Source of the DNA: Zychaea mexicana
Taxonomy: Eukaryota; Mucoromycota; Mucoromycetes; Mucorales; Lichtheimiaceae
Assembly: GCF_025766255.1 (NCBI RefSeq)
Contig: NW_026516702.1
Span: 186,001 to 250,000, forward strand
Length of the DNA: 64,000 bases
Reading direction: 5' to 3'
The notes beneath the pieces were generated by a model. It had not been told where the DNA came from, did no database searches, and saw only the letters and a program-made list of their open reading frames with translations. The translations under genes were made by a program, and so were the position numbers. Below, in pieces: positions 11,493 to 22,951 of the stretch. The stretch's first letter is position 1; every line of letters starts with the position of its first letter.

Positions 11493-14400
11493 TTATTTGC
11501 CGAACAACTTATCCAGCCAATTACGCATGGATTTGGGAACAGCAGCATACCACTCATTGACACTTTGCCTGCGATTCAGCTCACCAGCGCTGGATCCATC
11601 ACTATCATCTCCAATCTTGACCTTTTTGCTTGATTGTTCCTTTTGAAAAATACCCTCCGTATCTTCATCCATTGCCAAGTACTCGCGTTTCTTATTGTCG
11701 CTTGTGATGGGATCATCAGTCTGGCAATCATAGAACTCTTCTGGTTCAACAACAGATTCGGCTCTGGCAACGGGAGCCCATGGTTTTGATGACGATGATG
11801 ATGGTAACACTACTGCAGCTTGAGTGTTTTGGTAGGAACGAGCATTAATACTCTTTTCATTGGTATAGTCACGTCCCACATCAGATGCAGCTACCATAGA
11901 TGATGGAAACGGGTCGATCAAGCCAAGAGCAGCTGCTCGCGATGGGTGCATACCATCGAGAGGGCGGCGCTGATTATATCCGGGAATGGATACGCTTGAC
12001 GACGCAAATTCTCCATCATCAAGGCGCGTGATCGATGGCGGATTCGGTTTGGACACTTGCGGTTGTACAGGAGGTTGGCCGTGCATCAAGCTTGGCATCC
12101 GCACCGGTGACTGCAACTGAGTTCCATGCACTTGCACAGAGGAGAATGACGATGGTAAAGATGTCTTGTTTTGACCAGGTTGAGATGGTTGCCATCGAGT
12201 TGGTGGTTTTAAAGAGACTCGAGGAGGAACAGGTCCAATAGTGTCACTGGCGAAATAATTGGCTCTTTTTTAAAAAAACAAATATTAAAGAACATTGGGA
12301 GTAAAACAATGTAATCCATTAGTGAACCAAAAAGGGAAATTGAGGAATCATACCCTAACTTGCGCCCTTCCTTCCCGACTTTTCTGGCCAGATTGTAAAA
12401 ACCCTTTGCCCAGCTCAATCTTAGGTAACCATCGTCAATCTGTATCACACACAATGTAAGTAACTACATTTATGTATTCTCCCTTTTCCTTTCGCACATT
12501 ACATTCATACCAGTACAGAGTGGGTGGGCGCGACCCGCATTTGCAGCTCCTGCGTTATCTCTTGAATGTAAGGTTCCATGTATGGGTTGTTCTTGAGGCC
12601 CTTCTTACGATTCAAAACTAGCAATACCATAATTGTTTGCATAATGAGGTTCTCATAGACACATACTGATGGCATAATAAAAAAACAAGCAATAACTAAA
12701 TAAACCTATATATAACTTACAATTGACAATCGCCTGATTCGATGTTGCAATGATGAGTCGTTGGTTGCGCGCACATTCAGCCAGAGCATCCTTGACAGCC
12801 TAGTTGTATAACAGTAAATGTGAGAATTGTATTGGTTGTAACGCTTCATTATATCCTTCGTTAGTCTTATTTTTTTACCAACAATAAAAAGATGAGAGTG
12901 CCTGCACCAGGGCTCTCATAATATCCGCATTGGTTGGGTCGATTATGGTCTGTCCAAACAACTCCATAACCACCCGCCTGGAAGCCACATTCGTCCGGGC
13001 CATCCACAGACAACGCGATGAATGCAACGTGATATGCCGTATCTTTCAACTGATTTGGCTATATGATCGACAACCAAATAAACAGATTAGCTAGTTTTCC
13101 TCTTTTCCTCTCAACTAAAAAAGATTCGAACCTCGGCGAGAATTTGGACAAGCCGTTCGTCCATGTCATGGTCTCCTCGGCGAGCCTCCAGGAGCTGTTG
13201 TCGCTCGTTTTGTAGTTTGTTAAGTCGTCTGGGAACAGCCTCTATATGTTGACAGCAGAGTATTAGCGAGATGCATCAGTGTGAGATCGAGATTGTATGT
13301 TCTACACTGACACATAAAATCAAACCATCAGCTTTGTCTTACCACACTCTTGGTCCGTGATGAAATTATCTACAGGACGTTGTGGAGATGGTGGACGCGG
13401 AGGAGGAGCAACTGGGATCAAAGGCTGAGGTAACGGAGCCGATTGGTAAACAGTATCCCCTGCTATCCTATATGGTATATATGGCATGAGCGTAAGACAT
13501 AAAAGAATACAGGAACCCAGATAAAAACTATAACTAGCAGAACAAGAAAAACCTAAAGAAACTTGTCACTTTACTTGAGTTTTCGCGCTTCACTAGCAGC
13601 TTTGCGCGCCAGTTCATGAAAGTCCTCCATCCAGCCGATGCGGGCGCCCGGTTGCATCTGTTGTGTTCGTAACAAAAGTAACGCGTCTATATTAGTACCA
13701 AGTTCTTATTTCACGGGGTCATCCCTTCTACATTATTTACTATGTCGACTTACCCAGTAACCGTGAACTGGAGCAGTTTTCTTCTTGAGTAGATCGTTAA
13801 TGGCGCCAATACACGGGATGAGATGGCCATACAATTTCTTCCTCTTGAGGATTTCGCCCAGGCTCGAGACTTTTTTTTAGAAATTGTGAAGAGAAACGTT
13901 AGCACGTGACCATTGTCACAGTTAACCACTCCTTCAAGGTGCTGCCATGCACAAAAGATAAACAACTGTTATACTTAACTGTGTACGATGGCTGGACTTG
14001 TTGAAATAATTGTCAAGGATTGGTTGGCTGGACTGACTTGCAATACGTGTCTGATTGCCTATATACATATATAATACATGCAGCTTGGTTACTCTTCTTG
14101 TTTATGATTTTCATAGAACGAGAATGTATACATACAAGTAAAAGAGCGAGTACACCACTAGTGTGTGGGCCCTCATTGTGCCCTGCAACAAGGCTCATTG
14201 CGTCATCGAGGAACACGGCGCCATATCCAGCCAGTTGAGTACCGGCTTTATTGAGAGGATCAGTGGACATTGCAATTACCGCGACGTGAAAAGTTCCATT
14301 GGGTTGTAACTTCAAAGTTCACAAAAACGCGTGTATAAATTGTTTGGTCTGTTTCTTTGTATATAATTCCATTTACTCTTTTCTTTTGAATGCGAACCTG

Positions 14401-14596
14401 TCTTGCACCAGAGACAGCTGGTGGCATTGCGAACGCGCCTCGATGCTTTACCAGTAATTTGCATTGTTCATACTTGTAAGAAACCAATCTTCTTTGACCT
14501 TTTACTTTGGTTAATTTACATACATAAAGTTAGATTTGATTATGAAATAATGAAGAAACAATCAGAACCGAAAGTTGACTAACCTATGGGATCCAT
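11493..14596 (-). CDS. Two-domain RNase H-like-fold repeat protein, paralogue of the gene at 6399
   Basis: Fourteen exons, 654 aa, read downward: 14596-14584, 14504-14452, 14397-14377, 14309-14136, 13965-13920, 13869-13754, 13657-13575, 13467-13343, 13241-13132, 13058-12879, 12799-12721, 12617-12511, 12439-12354, 12264-11493. Domain A (about residues 30-168) and domain B (248-397) repeat the motif order of the convergent gene: IAMSTD/IALSVD, GYGAVF/GGYGVVW, the GP or SPGAG turn, LALL/IFLL, FIFCAWQ/LIIATSNQ and a final helix HELA../YNLA... . The first catalytic aspartate is present in both domains; the helix glutamate and second aspartate are missing. Domain A has lost the helix that normally follows IFLL. 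Each domain is preceded by an RRL....(N/Y)E...LL helix. The tail has DGMHPSRAAALGLID, a close match to the other gene. The start (MDPI) rests on a short first exon and is less sure. Confidence 0.72.
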
Positions 14597-15584
14597 TTTT
14601 TTGCGTTGTTTGTAGAAAAAGGAGAAAATTGAATCCGCAGCATATCAGTCGGCCTTTATTCTAAGTTACCTTGTATGTCCCGATTGATCTATTTTTTAAT
14701 GGGTGAGTGATGGCTTTTTAGTTGATATTGCCAGTATTTTGCTAGAAACCCTGATTCACTAGGAGGATGGGGTAGGATTTCCATAAGACTTGTACACTTT
14801 TAAGAGGGGATAACAAGGGTGAGGGATACTATCTATTGTAAAGATGCTTTTTTGTTAATTAGGCATTTCATCTACTTATTCGCTAAAGTCCAACAAGTGT
14901 TCCAGTGATTCCCCAGTTTGACTTTCATTTATTAACTTCTCCCTCCTGATTGTTGTAAACATCTTCCCATCGATCACCTCTTCTCCATCCTTGTCATTCG
15001 CTGCATAGATATGCCGTTTACGATTGTTGTCGCTGTGCTAATTGTCAGGAACAGCTGTTGTGGTAATAGTAGACCCACTGTGGTCACCAAAGATGATGGT
15101 TGGATGTTATTACTGTTTTTAAAATAGACATTGCGTTAGCGGAGAGAAAATTAGCGTTATCATGGTAAAAGAAATGAAGGTGGTATGATAGCATACATGC
15201 TCGCGGGGAGGCTGATGATGATCATAAAAAGTAATAGTAAAAAACTTACTCAGCAAATGTAAATTCAGCAAGTACACACTCATCATGAAATCACTTATCA
15301 TACAGTACTATCATATGATTGGCGTAGCGATAATCATGCCGGATAGTTGAGAAAATCCTTATTGCACAATGGGATCTACTGCTGGTTTCAGTTGTCAAGG
15401 TTCCTCATGTGCTGCATAAACACGCGCTCGCTCGGAAGAAAAGAGATATATACTGTAATTTTACCTTAAGAGTGGTTCTTGCTACGCTAACACCTGTGTC
15501 CGATGAAGTCAATAATGAGAAGCAACATAAAAGCAATCATAGATTCTAATATGAGAAAATTATAATCCTACCCTCTTGACCGTC
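14597..15584. other. Intergenic region, no supported gene
   Basis: AT-rich sequence upstream of the two-domain RNase H-like gene. Only short frames without recognisable protein features. Confidence 0.5.
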
Positions 15585-16604
15585 TTACGGGACGTCCTTT
15601 TGACCGGCTTCTTGATCCTTGCGAAGGGCTTGGATTATGTCTTGGTTTTTGTACTGCCCGGTCCTCATCACATGTCGTTGTTGCCTTCCTTTTTTTTTAC
15701 CGCGCCGTTTCCTCTCGTTTGACTTTACTCGTTTTGCTCTTCTCTTCTTGCTAGCAGCACTTGGCTTCCTTCTCTTGCCGTAACCTCTTTTTCGGCGCCC
15801 GAGTTTCCTCTTATTTTCTGTTCCATCCGCGTCTTCGTCACTATCATCTTCTTCAGAACTATAACTGCCATCACCACTATAACTACTAGTACTACTGTAG
15901 CCACTAGTGCTACTGGTAGGATCACTGTCCGTTTCAATGCCATCAGTGTCATTTCTTCGTCATTGCCACTTTTATAAGCATCTTCATCTTGTTCTCTTTT
16001 TTCTCCATCTTCTATTTGATTTGCTTCGGTCCACCGACCTTTCCCTTTGTCTTTAATTGCACAAATAGCCGTCAAAACGTCATCTTATCGTATACATTTG
16101 CTTTACTGTATATACAAATTTCTTACCCGCTTTAGACCGCGTGGAGTATCCGTGGTGTTCTGGTCCAGGAGAAGAGGCTGGTTGAGTTGATGATCATGCT
16201 TGCGATGATGGTGGAACTAAATCAGATTCCACATTTTAGAATAAGAAATAAATACGGCACCAGAATAGCTAGATATACGGATGGAAACCTTATTCCCTTA
16301 CCAGAACTTAAACTTGCTTGGGTTCCGCGCCTTGTCACCTGCGATGAAGAAGCAACCGTTTGAGATCTGGGAGGTAGTTGTGATCTTTGTGCTTCCCGAG
16401 TCACTGACGACGACGACGACAATAACCAACGCGATGATGTCTCTGACTTCATTTCTGAAGACGACGATGCTTGCCGTCGTAAGCGTGATGATGACGGTCT
16501 AGGCGGTCGAAAAAGTGGCTGTTGCGGTGATGATGACACTTCCTCCTGTCGACGTTACGATCGTGATGATGAAGGCCGTGATAGCGGTTAAGGTAACTGT
16601 GCTA

Positions 16605-16635
<31 letters not shown>

Positions 16636-16856
16636 CGATGCTTCATTTGCTTCAGAATTGTTGGAACTTGGATATATATCAAGATTTGACTCGTCGTCCG
16701 AGTCGGACGATGTGGCGTCTCCAACGATTCTAGTTCTTTTTCTGAAACGTTCAAGTATCGTTCCTGTTCCATGTAACCCTCGCAATATGATCCTGAAGTT
16801 CATGACAGCGGCTTAATCCCTGTTCCAAAGACAACGTCGTGGCTGCTGACCGCCTG
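15585..16856 (-). pseudogene. Decayed gene for a Ser/Asp-rich then Lys/Arg-rich protein
   Basis: Protein-like segments can be followed on the minus strand: GYMEQERYLNVSEKELESL near 16790-16730, an Asp/Ser/Asn-rich stretch with a polyserine run near 16725-16600, a Ser/Pro/Arg segment 16539-16302, exon-like 16216-16127, and an acidic segment from 16083 passing into SGYSSTSSYSGDGSYSSEED and a strongly basic tail ending at 15585. Introns at 16302/16216 and 16127/16083 keep phase. The frame is broken by TGA codons near 16819 and at 16194-16196, a one-base shift near 16725, and an apparent one-base loss near 15946. I read it as an inactivated gene. The exon with the second TGA is 90 nt and could be skipped, so a functional shorter product is possible. 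No family recognised. Confidence 0.4.
16605..16633. repeat. (ATG)n trinucleotide microsatellite
   Basis: Nine to ten uninterrupted ATG/GAT units. On the minus strand it encodes the polyserine run of the decayed gene. Confidence 0.9.
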
Positions 16857-17819
16857 CTAACGTATCCGCGGGATTCAAACAATTTTGATTGATGCATCTA
16901 TAGGACACATGCAAATAGCGTAAGTTCAAACAGTATCCTTATTCCACTTTACTTGAGATTCTTGGTAAAATAATAAAAACAATTATGATAACATTATCGA
17001 TTGCATTAGAAAGCCGTACATATGAAAGTTACATACCACAGAAGTACTAACTATGTTGCGCGCAACCAACATGTTGTTTCTCTGAGATGAAGGTACATAT
17101 GTATGTATCCTCATCTATCTATTCGTGCCGATAGACAATATATTGGGAGAAGCTGTTGTTTTTCAACGATTTATTTTCCTAATATCCCTCCCTGTTATCA
17201 TTTTCTGAAATAGGGAAATGTAATGAGACAGTATACCAGTGTTGTTTCAAATCATAATATCATTTATTTTTGTCATCATACATTGTCACCCCAAATTTTT
17301 AGGAGCGAACGGTCTTATACTGTATCTCGATTTTGATTGCTTAACCAGAGAAGAGTGTGCCAATACAGTAGTCGCTCTCTCAAAACTCATTTCTTTGTTT
17401 ATCAATTATTTTCTGTCGAACAAACACAAAAGCAAGAAGATGTCCGATTTTGATTTGTTTAAGGTTTGAAAGGATTATTTCTATACTGTAGTTCTGAAGC
17501 GTAAAGGCAGATCCACTAATATTGTTACGTAAAAAGTCAGTATGTATAGGCAAAGTCAAAGCTTATCAACATAAATATTAACATAGTAATAGTACAGAGA
17601 TAGTGATGGTAGGAAATAGCATAAGGTATGTTGATTGTTGCCACTACCAAATAATAAAGCCGCTATGTACAATGACTTTATTTTACATAATTACAAAAGA
17701 GCTTATGGTCAACATTTATCCTGGCTACTGCATGTTGTTGAGCAAGTTTGAACGATAGATTGCATTGGTCAAACTGTCCTTCACTTCGGTTACCACCACA
17801 GTCGAATTGTTGTCAACTA
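16857..17819. other. Region without a supported gene
   Basis: AT-rich. A 76-codon frame on the plus strand (17239-17469) is hydrophobic at its start but has no family signature. A minus-strand segment near 17818-17724 reads like a protein C-terminus (VDNNSTVVVTEVKDSLTNAI) and may belong to the transposase remnant next to it. Confidence 0.4.
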
Positions 17820-18305
17820 GCTTTTGTATATGACTTCTGTGTTCCACCCTTCAAAACCCGTTTCTTCTTTTTAAAAATCTTCATATTGTTTAGCCCATCT
17901 CTGAGCAGCACGAACGTCAATATGTAGCTCTTTAACAGCCTTGGAAGCGGATAATTGCTTTTCTGCAATACGTTTCCATACGTTCGATTAATCTTGATCT
18001 GAATAAACGCTTCTTTTTTAATGGATCAGTTGCAGCAGGCTGTTCATCTCGCATTGCTTCATTATTCTAAAGTATTGAGGTTTATTAAACAGAACTTAAG
18101 CTCTCACGTCATTTTCAACCTTTAGTATAACCTTTGGGGCAGGAGCTACTTCATCCGGCATCTTTGCAAGGTACTGAGTATGAGTTGTCAGAGTTTCTAG
18201 AACGTGCTCTTTCTCGTTGATGATATAGTCCATGGGTTCCGGTTGGCCACTTTCATCAACAATATTTCCGTGACCACCTTCATAATAAAATTTGGCAGAG
18301 CTCAT
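17820..18305 (-). pseudogene. Transposase remnant (Tc1/mariner-like N-terminal helix-turn-helix)
   Basis: Begins MSSAKFYYEGGHGNIVDESG at 18305. A GTGAGA donor near 18107 could join to a segment with NNEAMRDEQPAATDPLKKKR. After a frame change the minus strand reads EKQLSASKAVKELHIDVRA followed by AQRWAKQYEDF and a stop. That SASKAxKELxxxxRAAQRW pattern resembles the helix-turn-helix at the start of DDE transposases common in Mucoromycota. No DDE catalytic core follows, so it looks truncated and frameshifted. Terminal repeats were not found by eye. A domesticated DNA-binding fragment is a less likely alternative. Confidence 0.45.
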
Positions 18306-18587
18306 TTGTAACCGGGATTATCATACAGAAGCGAAAAAATAAGGAAAGTGTAGCAGAAAAACCTCCAATGGCTAATTGCCAAGAAAGTTGAAGCTTTTTT
18401 TTAAGTAGGGCTTTTTCTGTGTTCGCCAAATCTCTCCAACATACAGAACTCAGATTGCTTAGCTATGTAGAAATGAAGCATCAAGAGTAAGATTTGCTAC
18501 CAGTAGTTTCAAGCATCATGAATTGTGTTTTCTAAATATGCGACTTGGTTTTTCTTTCATTTTCACGACTTGAATTAAGGTTGCTAT

Positions 18588-18654
18588 GCGACTTATACTC
18601 TTGAATTATGCGACCTATACTCTTGAATTATACGACTTATAATTGTTGAATAAT
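18588..18654. repeat. Imperfect 22-bp tandem repeat
   Basis: Three adjacent units starting (G/A)CGAC(T/C)TATA and ending TTGAATTAT or similar: 18588-18609, 18610-18631, 18632-18654. The first two differ at one base. More diverged GCGAC/ACGAC units flank them from about 18541 to 18730. Confidence 0.75.
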
Positions 18655-19067
18655 GCGACTTTAATTTCCAAAATCACGACCAGAACAATTTTGAACTGCG
18701 CCTTATTAATTTGAGGTGTGCGTCTTAGAACCTTGGAAAAATTGTATATTCAAAAGCTTTGGAATAAATATAGAATATAGTGTTTCGACATGTACAGAAT
18801 ATATATTTTTTCATCAAAGAAAAATAGGGGGAATAAGGGGGGGGAAGGGGGAAGGGTGGAAAAACCAAATTACACAAAATGATATGAGAAGGAGAAAGAA
18901 AGCTATGTGGAGTGATTGGTAGCGTATGATACTAATGGCGGTTATATGAAGATGATGATGATGAAGAAGGTAAATAGTGATGCGCTGGAAAAAAAGGGTG
19001 TTTTATATGAGCAAAAAAGTACGAGAAGAGGTTGATGCGTCCGAGTGCGAGTGGTGAGAGTAATAAT

Positions 19068-19113
19068 GTAGTAATAGTAGTAGTAGTAGTAGTAGTAGTA
19101 TAGTAGTAGTAGG
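19068..19113. repeat. (TAG)n trinucleotide microsatellite
   Basis: Run of TAG/GTA units with two small interruptions, just 3' of the CLIP-like gene. Confidence 0.9.
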
Positions 19114-19253
19114 GTGTGTTAATAAAGTATTATAAATTAGCTGCAGCACAAGCTTTGTTTAAAAGGCCTTGTTCTCGTTTCTTCGTGGTTGCCTACTAGA
19201 GGGTAACTATACGCAGAAAAAAGAGTAAATAAATGACCTCTTTTCATTACAGT

Positions 19254-21554
19254 TTAAATTAATCCATGATACACTTGGTTACATACCTGGTATGAAGAAA
19301 GCGTTGTGGAAGGTGGAATTTGTTCTAGTAGTGAAGAACAGCCCATGAGGTCATGGCCAGAAACCTGACACACTTCACAGTAAGGCGTTTCATCTTCTTG
19401 CTGTGCCGTTGTTGGAATAGGTGGGACTGCAGCTGCTGGCCGGGGTAATGAGGGCGGTATACTTGCGGATGATATGGAGCCAGAAGAAGATGACGAGGCA
19501 GTAGACGAAAGACTCCGTGCAGATGGTGTGGTTGACATGCCTGCTGCTGCTGCTGCTGCTGCTCTCCTCCGATGCCCAGCAATTGACCCTTGATGTTCAG
19601 TTAGTAATCGTTGCACGACACGACGCTCATTATCCAACGCTTCCAACAAATCCGCTTCTTTAAAGATCTTGGCTTCGATCAAGCTTTCCAATTCAGCGAT
19701 ATCGCGATTGAGTGTGTTGATTTGTCGACGATGTTTTTCGGACTCTAGGACGCGTTCCTGGCGCATGCAATCCAACATAGTGCGTGCTTCGTTCAACTGT
19801 GCCTGCAGCTGCTGTTCAGGGATAGACGCAAGACCTACCGGGGTCGGTGGCAGTTCCTTGACGCGGTCGCGCAAGTGTTGATATTCCGTTTGAGATTGCT
19901 TGAGCGTCTCCTGCAGCGCCTGACACTTTTGTTTGAGTTGCTGATTTTCCGTTTCTACTTGTTGCTGTTGTTGGTGGGTTGAGTGTTTTTCTGCACCAAG
20001 TTCGTTTTCTAATTGAGTCACTTTCTCTCGTAACCGCTCATTTTCGCGCTCTGCAGACTGCTGCGAGAGTCGCTCTTGTTCGAGTGTAGCTTTGAGTTGT
20101 TTGAATTCGTCTTGACTTTTTTGTTGTTTCTGGTCGTGTTCTTCAATCAGCTGGGGTCGTTCTGTCTGGGTATATTCGGACAAGACCGTCTCTGCATCTT
20201 CCTTGGCCAACTTGAGTCGATCCCGTTCATTTTCAAGGGCCTGGATGCGTGCATGTGCCTGTGCCAGTTTTGCAGTGTGTCTTTTCATATCCACGTCGTG
20301 CTTTTGCGTCGCACCCTCATACAGCTCAATGGTCTCCATGCCTGCCCTTTTGAGCTCCTCTATTGATTGCTCTAATTCCTTGATCCTGTTCTTGTACGAT
20401 AAAGTGATATCCGTGTTACTCGTCAATGCTGCAGTCATTTCCGAGAGCTTTGTTTCGAGATCAACACGTAGTTGCTCGTGTTGTTTGCACTGGAAACATT
20501 CGGTTGGGGCAAGGTCGGTTTCCTTTTTCGCATTTGCAAGGGTAGAAGAATTACCACTACCACCACTGCCACCGTGGTCGCTGTCAATCATACTAGATAC
20601 GAGATGAAATTTATCTTCATCCTGATGCATGACAGGAGGATCTATCTTTGACCCTTCATGTATTGCGGTTGGAGTCATTTCGGGTGAAGGGATGCCGCTA
20701 GTTTTAGGTGAAACGGAGAGTGGATGTCGAGGTCGTTGTTGGTGCTGAAAGTGCTGCTGCTGCTGTTGTTGTTGTTGTTGTTGTTGTCGAGCAGTGTTTA
20801 TACATGGTAGCGATGTTTGTTTTGCAAGTGCTTTTTTCTTTCGTAGCTGTGGAGATTTTGGTGATACGGGATTGCTCGTATTAATGCGATGCTGTGGATG
20901 ATGGTGAAGCGGTGGTGGTGGTTGTTGTTGTTGCTGCTGCTGTGTGCGACAGCAAATGACCTTGCTTGCTAACACAAAAATACCAGTTTTTGGTGGGCAA
21001 TTAAAATATCGAATGCTAAATATACAACAATCAAATCAGCCGGTGCTACATTGAATGAATTTTATTGTATATCAACTCTACCTATCCACTGAGCCGTCGT
21101 TCTTGCCAGATCCAGCGTGATCAAGTTCGATGCCAGCCCAAACGCCTGATTTGAATTGTGTTGTGCCCAAAAATCGTAGAGTGCCTTTTAATCGTATAGA
21201 TTCTACAAAGACACGTTGGCCGATCCATAACGAGCCCGATTGTTGTTGCTTCTCATGAACTGAAGGAAGCGAACTTCGCGGGGTTGACAGTGTCGTCTGC
21301 GTTGAACTACTGGATGATATTGAAAAACGAGGCACTGAGTTGGGCGTCTCCAGTTCGTCATCACCTGACGAATCAGACATGCGCGAGCGGGAGGATGTGA
21401 GACGAGTTGATTTTGAAACTGACATTGGAGAGGGCAGATGTAGCTGATGTCGACTTCTTAACACATCGTGGGATGCTTGTCGTGCAAGCCGCATTGTTCG
21501 AATGAATTCAGTGTTGCTGCTACTATTACTACTACTGTCAGGTGATTGTGACAT
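19254..21554 (-). CDS. CLIP-170-like microtubule plus-end tracking protein (CAP-Gly, coiled coil, zinc knuckle)
   Basis: Two exons, 21554-21082 and 21015-19254, 744 aa. The start is the internal ATG at 21554 (MSQSPDSSSN) because upstream codons lie in a CT-rich leader. Seen in order: Ser/Arg-rich N-terminus; CAP-Gly domain at about residues 108-178 (GQRVFVESIRLKG, WAGIELD, GKNDGSVD, KTGIFVLASKV), completed across the intron; a Gln/Pro-rich linker with a polyglutamine run; a long heptad coiled coil at about 335-610; and a zinc knuckle YCEVCQVSGHDLMGC near residue 705, the CLIP-170 type. CLIP-170, Tip1 and Bik1 bind growing microtubule ends. The final residues depend on whether a late GTATGT donor is used. 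Family call firm. Confidence 0.9.
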
Positions 21555-22608
21555 GAAGAGGAAGGAAGGAAAGAAAGATAGGGGGAAGATAAGATGAGCA
21601 TACACACTCTACACACGACTATACACGCACGAGTGAGAGAAAGAGAGACAGAGAGTACGACTAAAAGGAGTGATATGTGCAGCACACACAATACACTACT
21701 ACTTTCTCTTTTTTTTTGTTCTCATGTCATGCGTGAAAATAAGACGCTTTCCTATTTGGTGTAACGCCCAATTCGCATTCCTGTTTGGCAGGGATAAGAA
21801 ATGGTAATAGTACATGGTCAGTTCGCCTACAGGATACTCTATACTAGCTAGTGAGGGATACATGAACGCACATACTGTGCAAGTACAGATAAAAAAGGCA
21901 TAAACCCGGTCCTTGTCCTCCCAGGGATGACGGTGTTATACTCGGCTATTTCTAGTCAAGTCTGTTCAGAACACAGAAGAATAAAAAGGCCCTCGGCGAA
22001 AGAAGAGCTCTGTGGTTTCCAAGGAAACAAACCTTTTACTTGTTTTCTGTTGTTGCGATAGAAATACGCTATTGCAATGGGAACCCGCATTTGCTATGGG
22101 AACCTGCTTTTGCCATGGAAACCCACTTTTACCATGGTTACCGAAAAGGGCTTTACCATGACTGAGCAAGAGTACCCTATCATAAATGAGGCGAAACAAG
22201 GCGTGTGTGTGTGTGTCTCGGAGTGTTTGCTGACTTTTTTTTTTGCTGTTGTGGGACAACGTGCTCTGATTGGTTCTTTAGATTTTTTTTATTTTAAACC
22301 CTGGGCTCGACGGACAAAGTCTTTCTTTTCTTCTTTTCTTTCAACACCCTTTTTTCTAACCTTCGAATTTTGTATATGTTGATACCGGCAAGCAGCATAC
22401 AGCCCTTATAGTCCTTATCAACATACTCATTTATTCCTCCTCATCTCTCATCTCCCTCTCTCTCTCTCTTTCGTCACTAAACTACCGTCTCCTCACACGC
22501 AACACGTTTTTCCTTTTCTTTGTTTCTTTCTTCTTTTTACATAGTTTTTTGCTTTTATTTTGTTTTCACTTTTTGTTTTATACTTTTACTCACATTGACC
22601 AACACAAG
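21555..22608. other. Divergent promoter region between the CLIP-like and PNRC-motif genes
   Basis: Holds a GT microsatellite near 22203-22218, the 19-bp repeat listed separately, and a CT-rich leader just before the ATG at 22609. No gene seen. Confidence 0.5.
22071..22146. repeat. 19-bp tandem repeat, about four units
   Basis: Units at 22071-22089, 22090-22108, 22109-22127 and a diverged one at 22128-22146. Consensus TTGCNATGGGAACCNGCTT. The array lies about 460 bp upstream of the PNRC-motif gene. Confidence 0.75.
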
Positions 22609-22920
22609 ATGGCAAACAATAACAAGGCAATTATTCCACGTCCAAAGAACAATCTTGCAAAACTGCCAGTAGCTGCTGCATCAAAGCCCAATGCTCCCTC
22701 CAGAACCCCAGCAATGCAGCCCAAGCAGCAACGCAATAACAGCAACAAGAAAAAGAATAATAACAAGAACAAGGCCGCAGCAGCTTCCGCCGACTCTACC
22801 GACTCATCGCAGCAGCAGCCAAAGCAGCTTGCCAACAAAAAGCAAGACTGGAAGAATAACAAGCCATCTTCCAAGCAGCCCAACAACAACTCTCCTTCCG
22901 TTTATCCTCGTCACCCTCAA

Positions 22921-22951
<31 letters not shown>

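Larger units (their letters stand above)
18306..19253. other. Intergenic region with simple repeats
   Basis: Contains the 22-bp GCGAC repeat and the TAG microsatellite listed separately, plus a G-rich purine stretch near 18828-18860. No gene seen; it holds the 3' side of the CLIP-like gene. A splice from the CAG at about 19282 to a GCAACC exon near 19195 would give the CLIP protein an alternative 20-residue C-terminus. Confidence 0.5.

Noticed and set aside
15725..16075. Hydrophobic valine-rich stretch read as a membrane protein
   Set aside because: It is an out-of-frame reading of the Ser/Asp-rich segment after the one-base slip near 15946.
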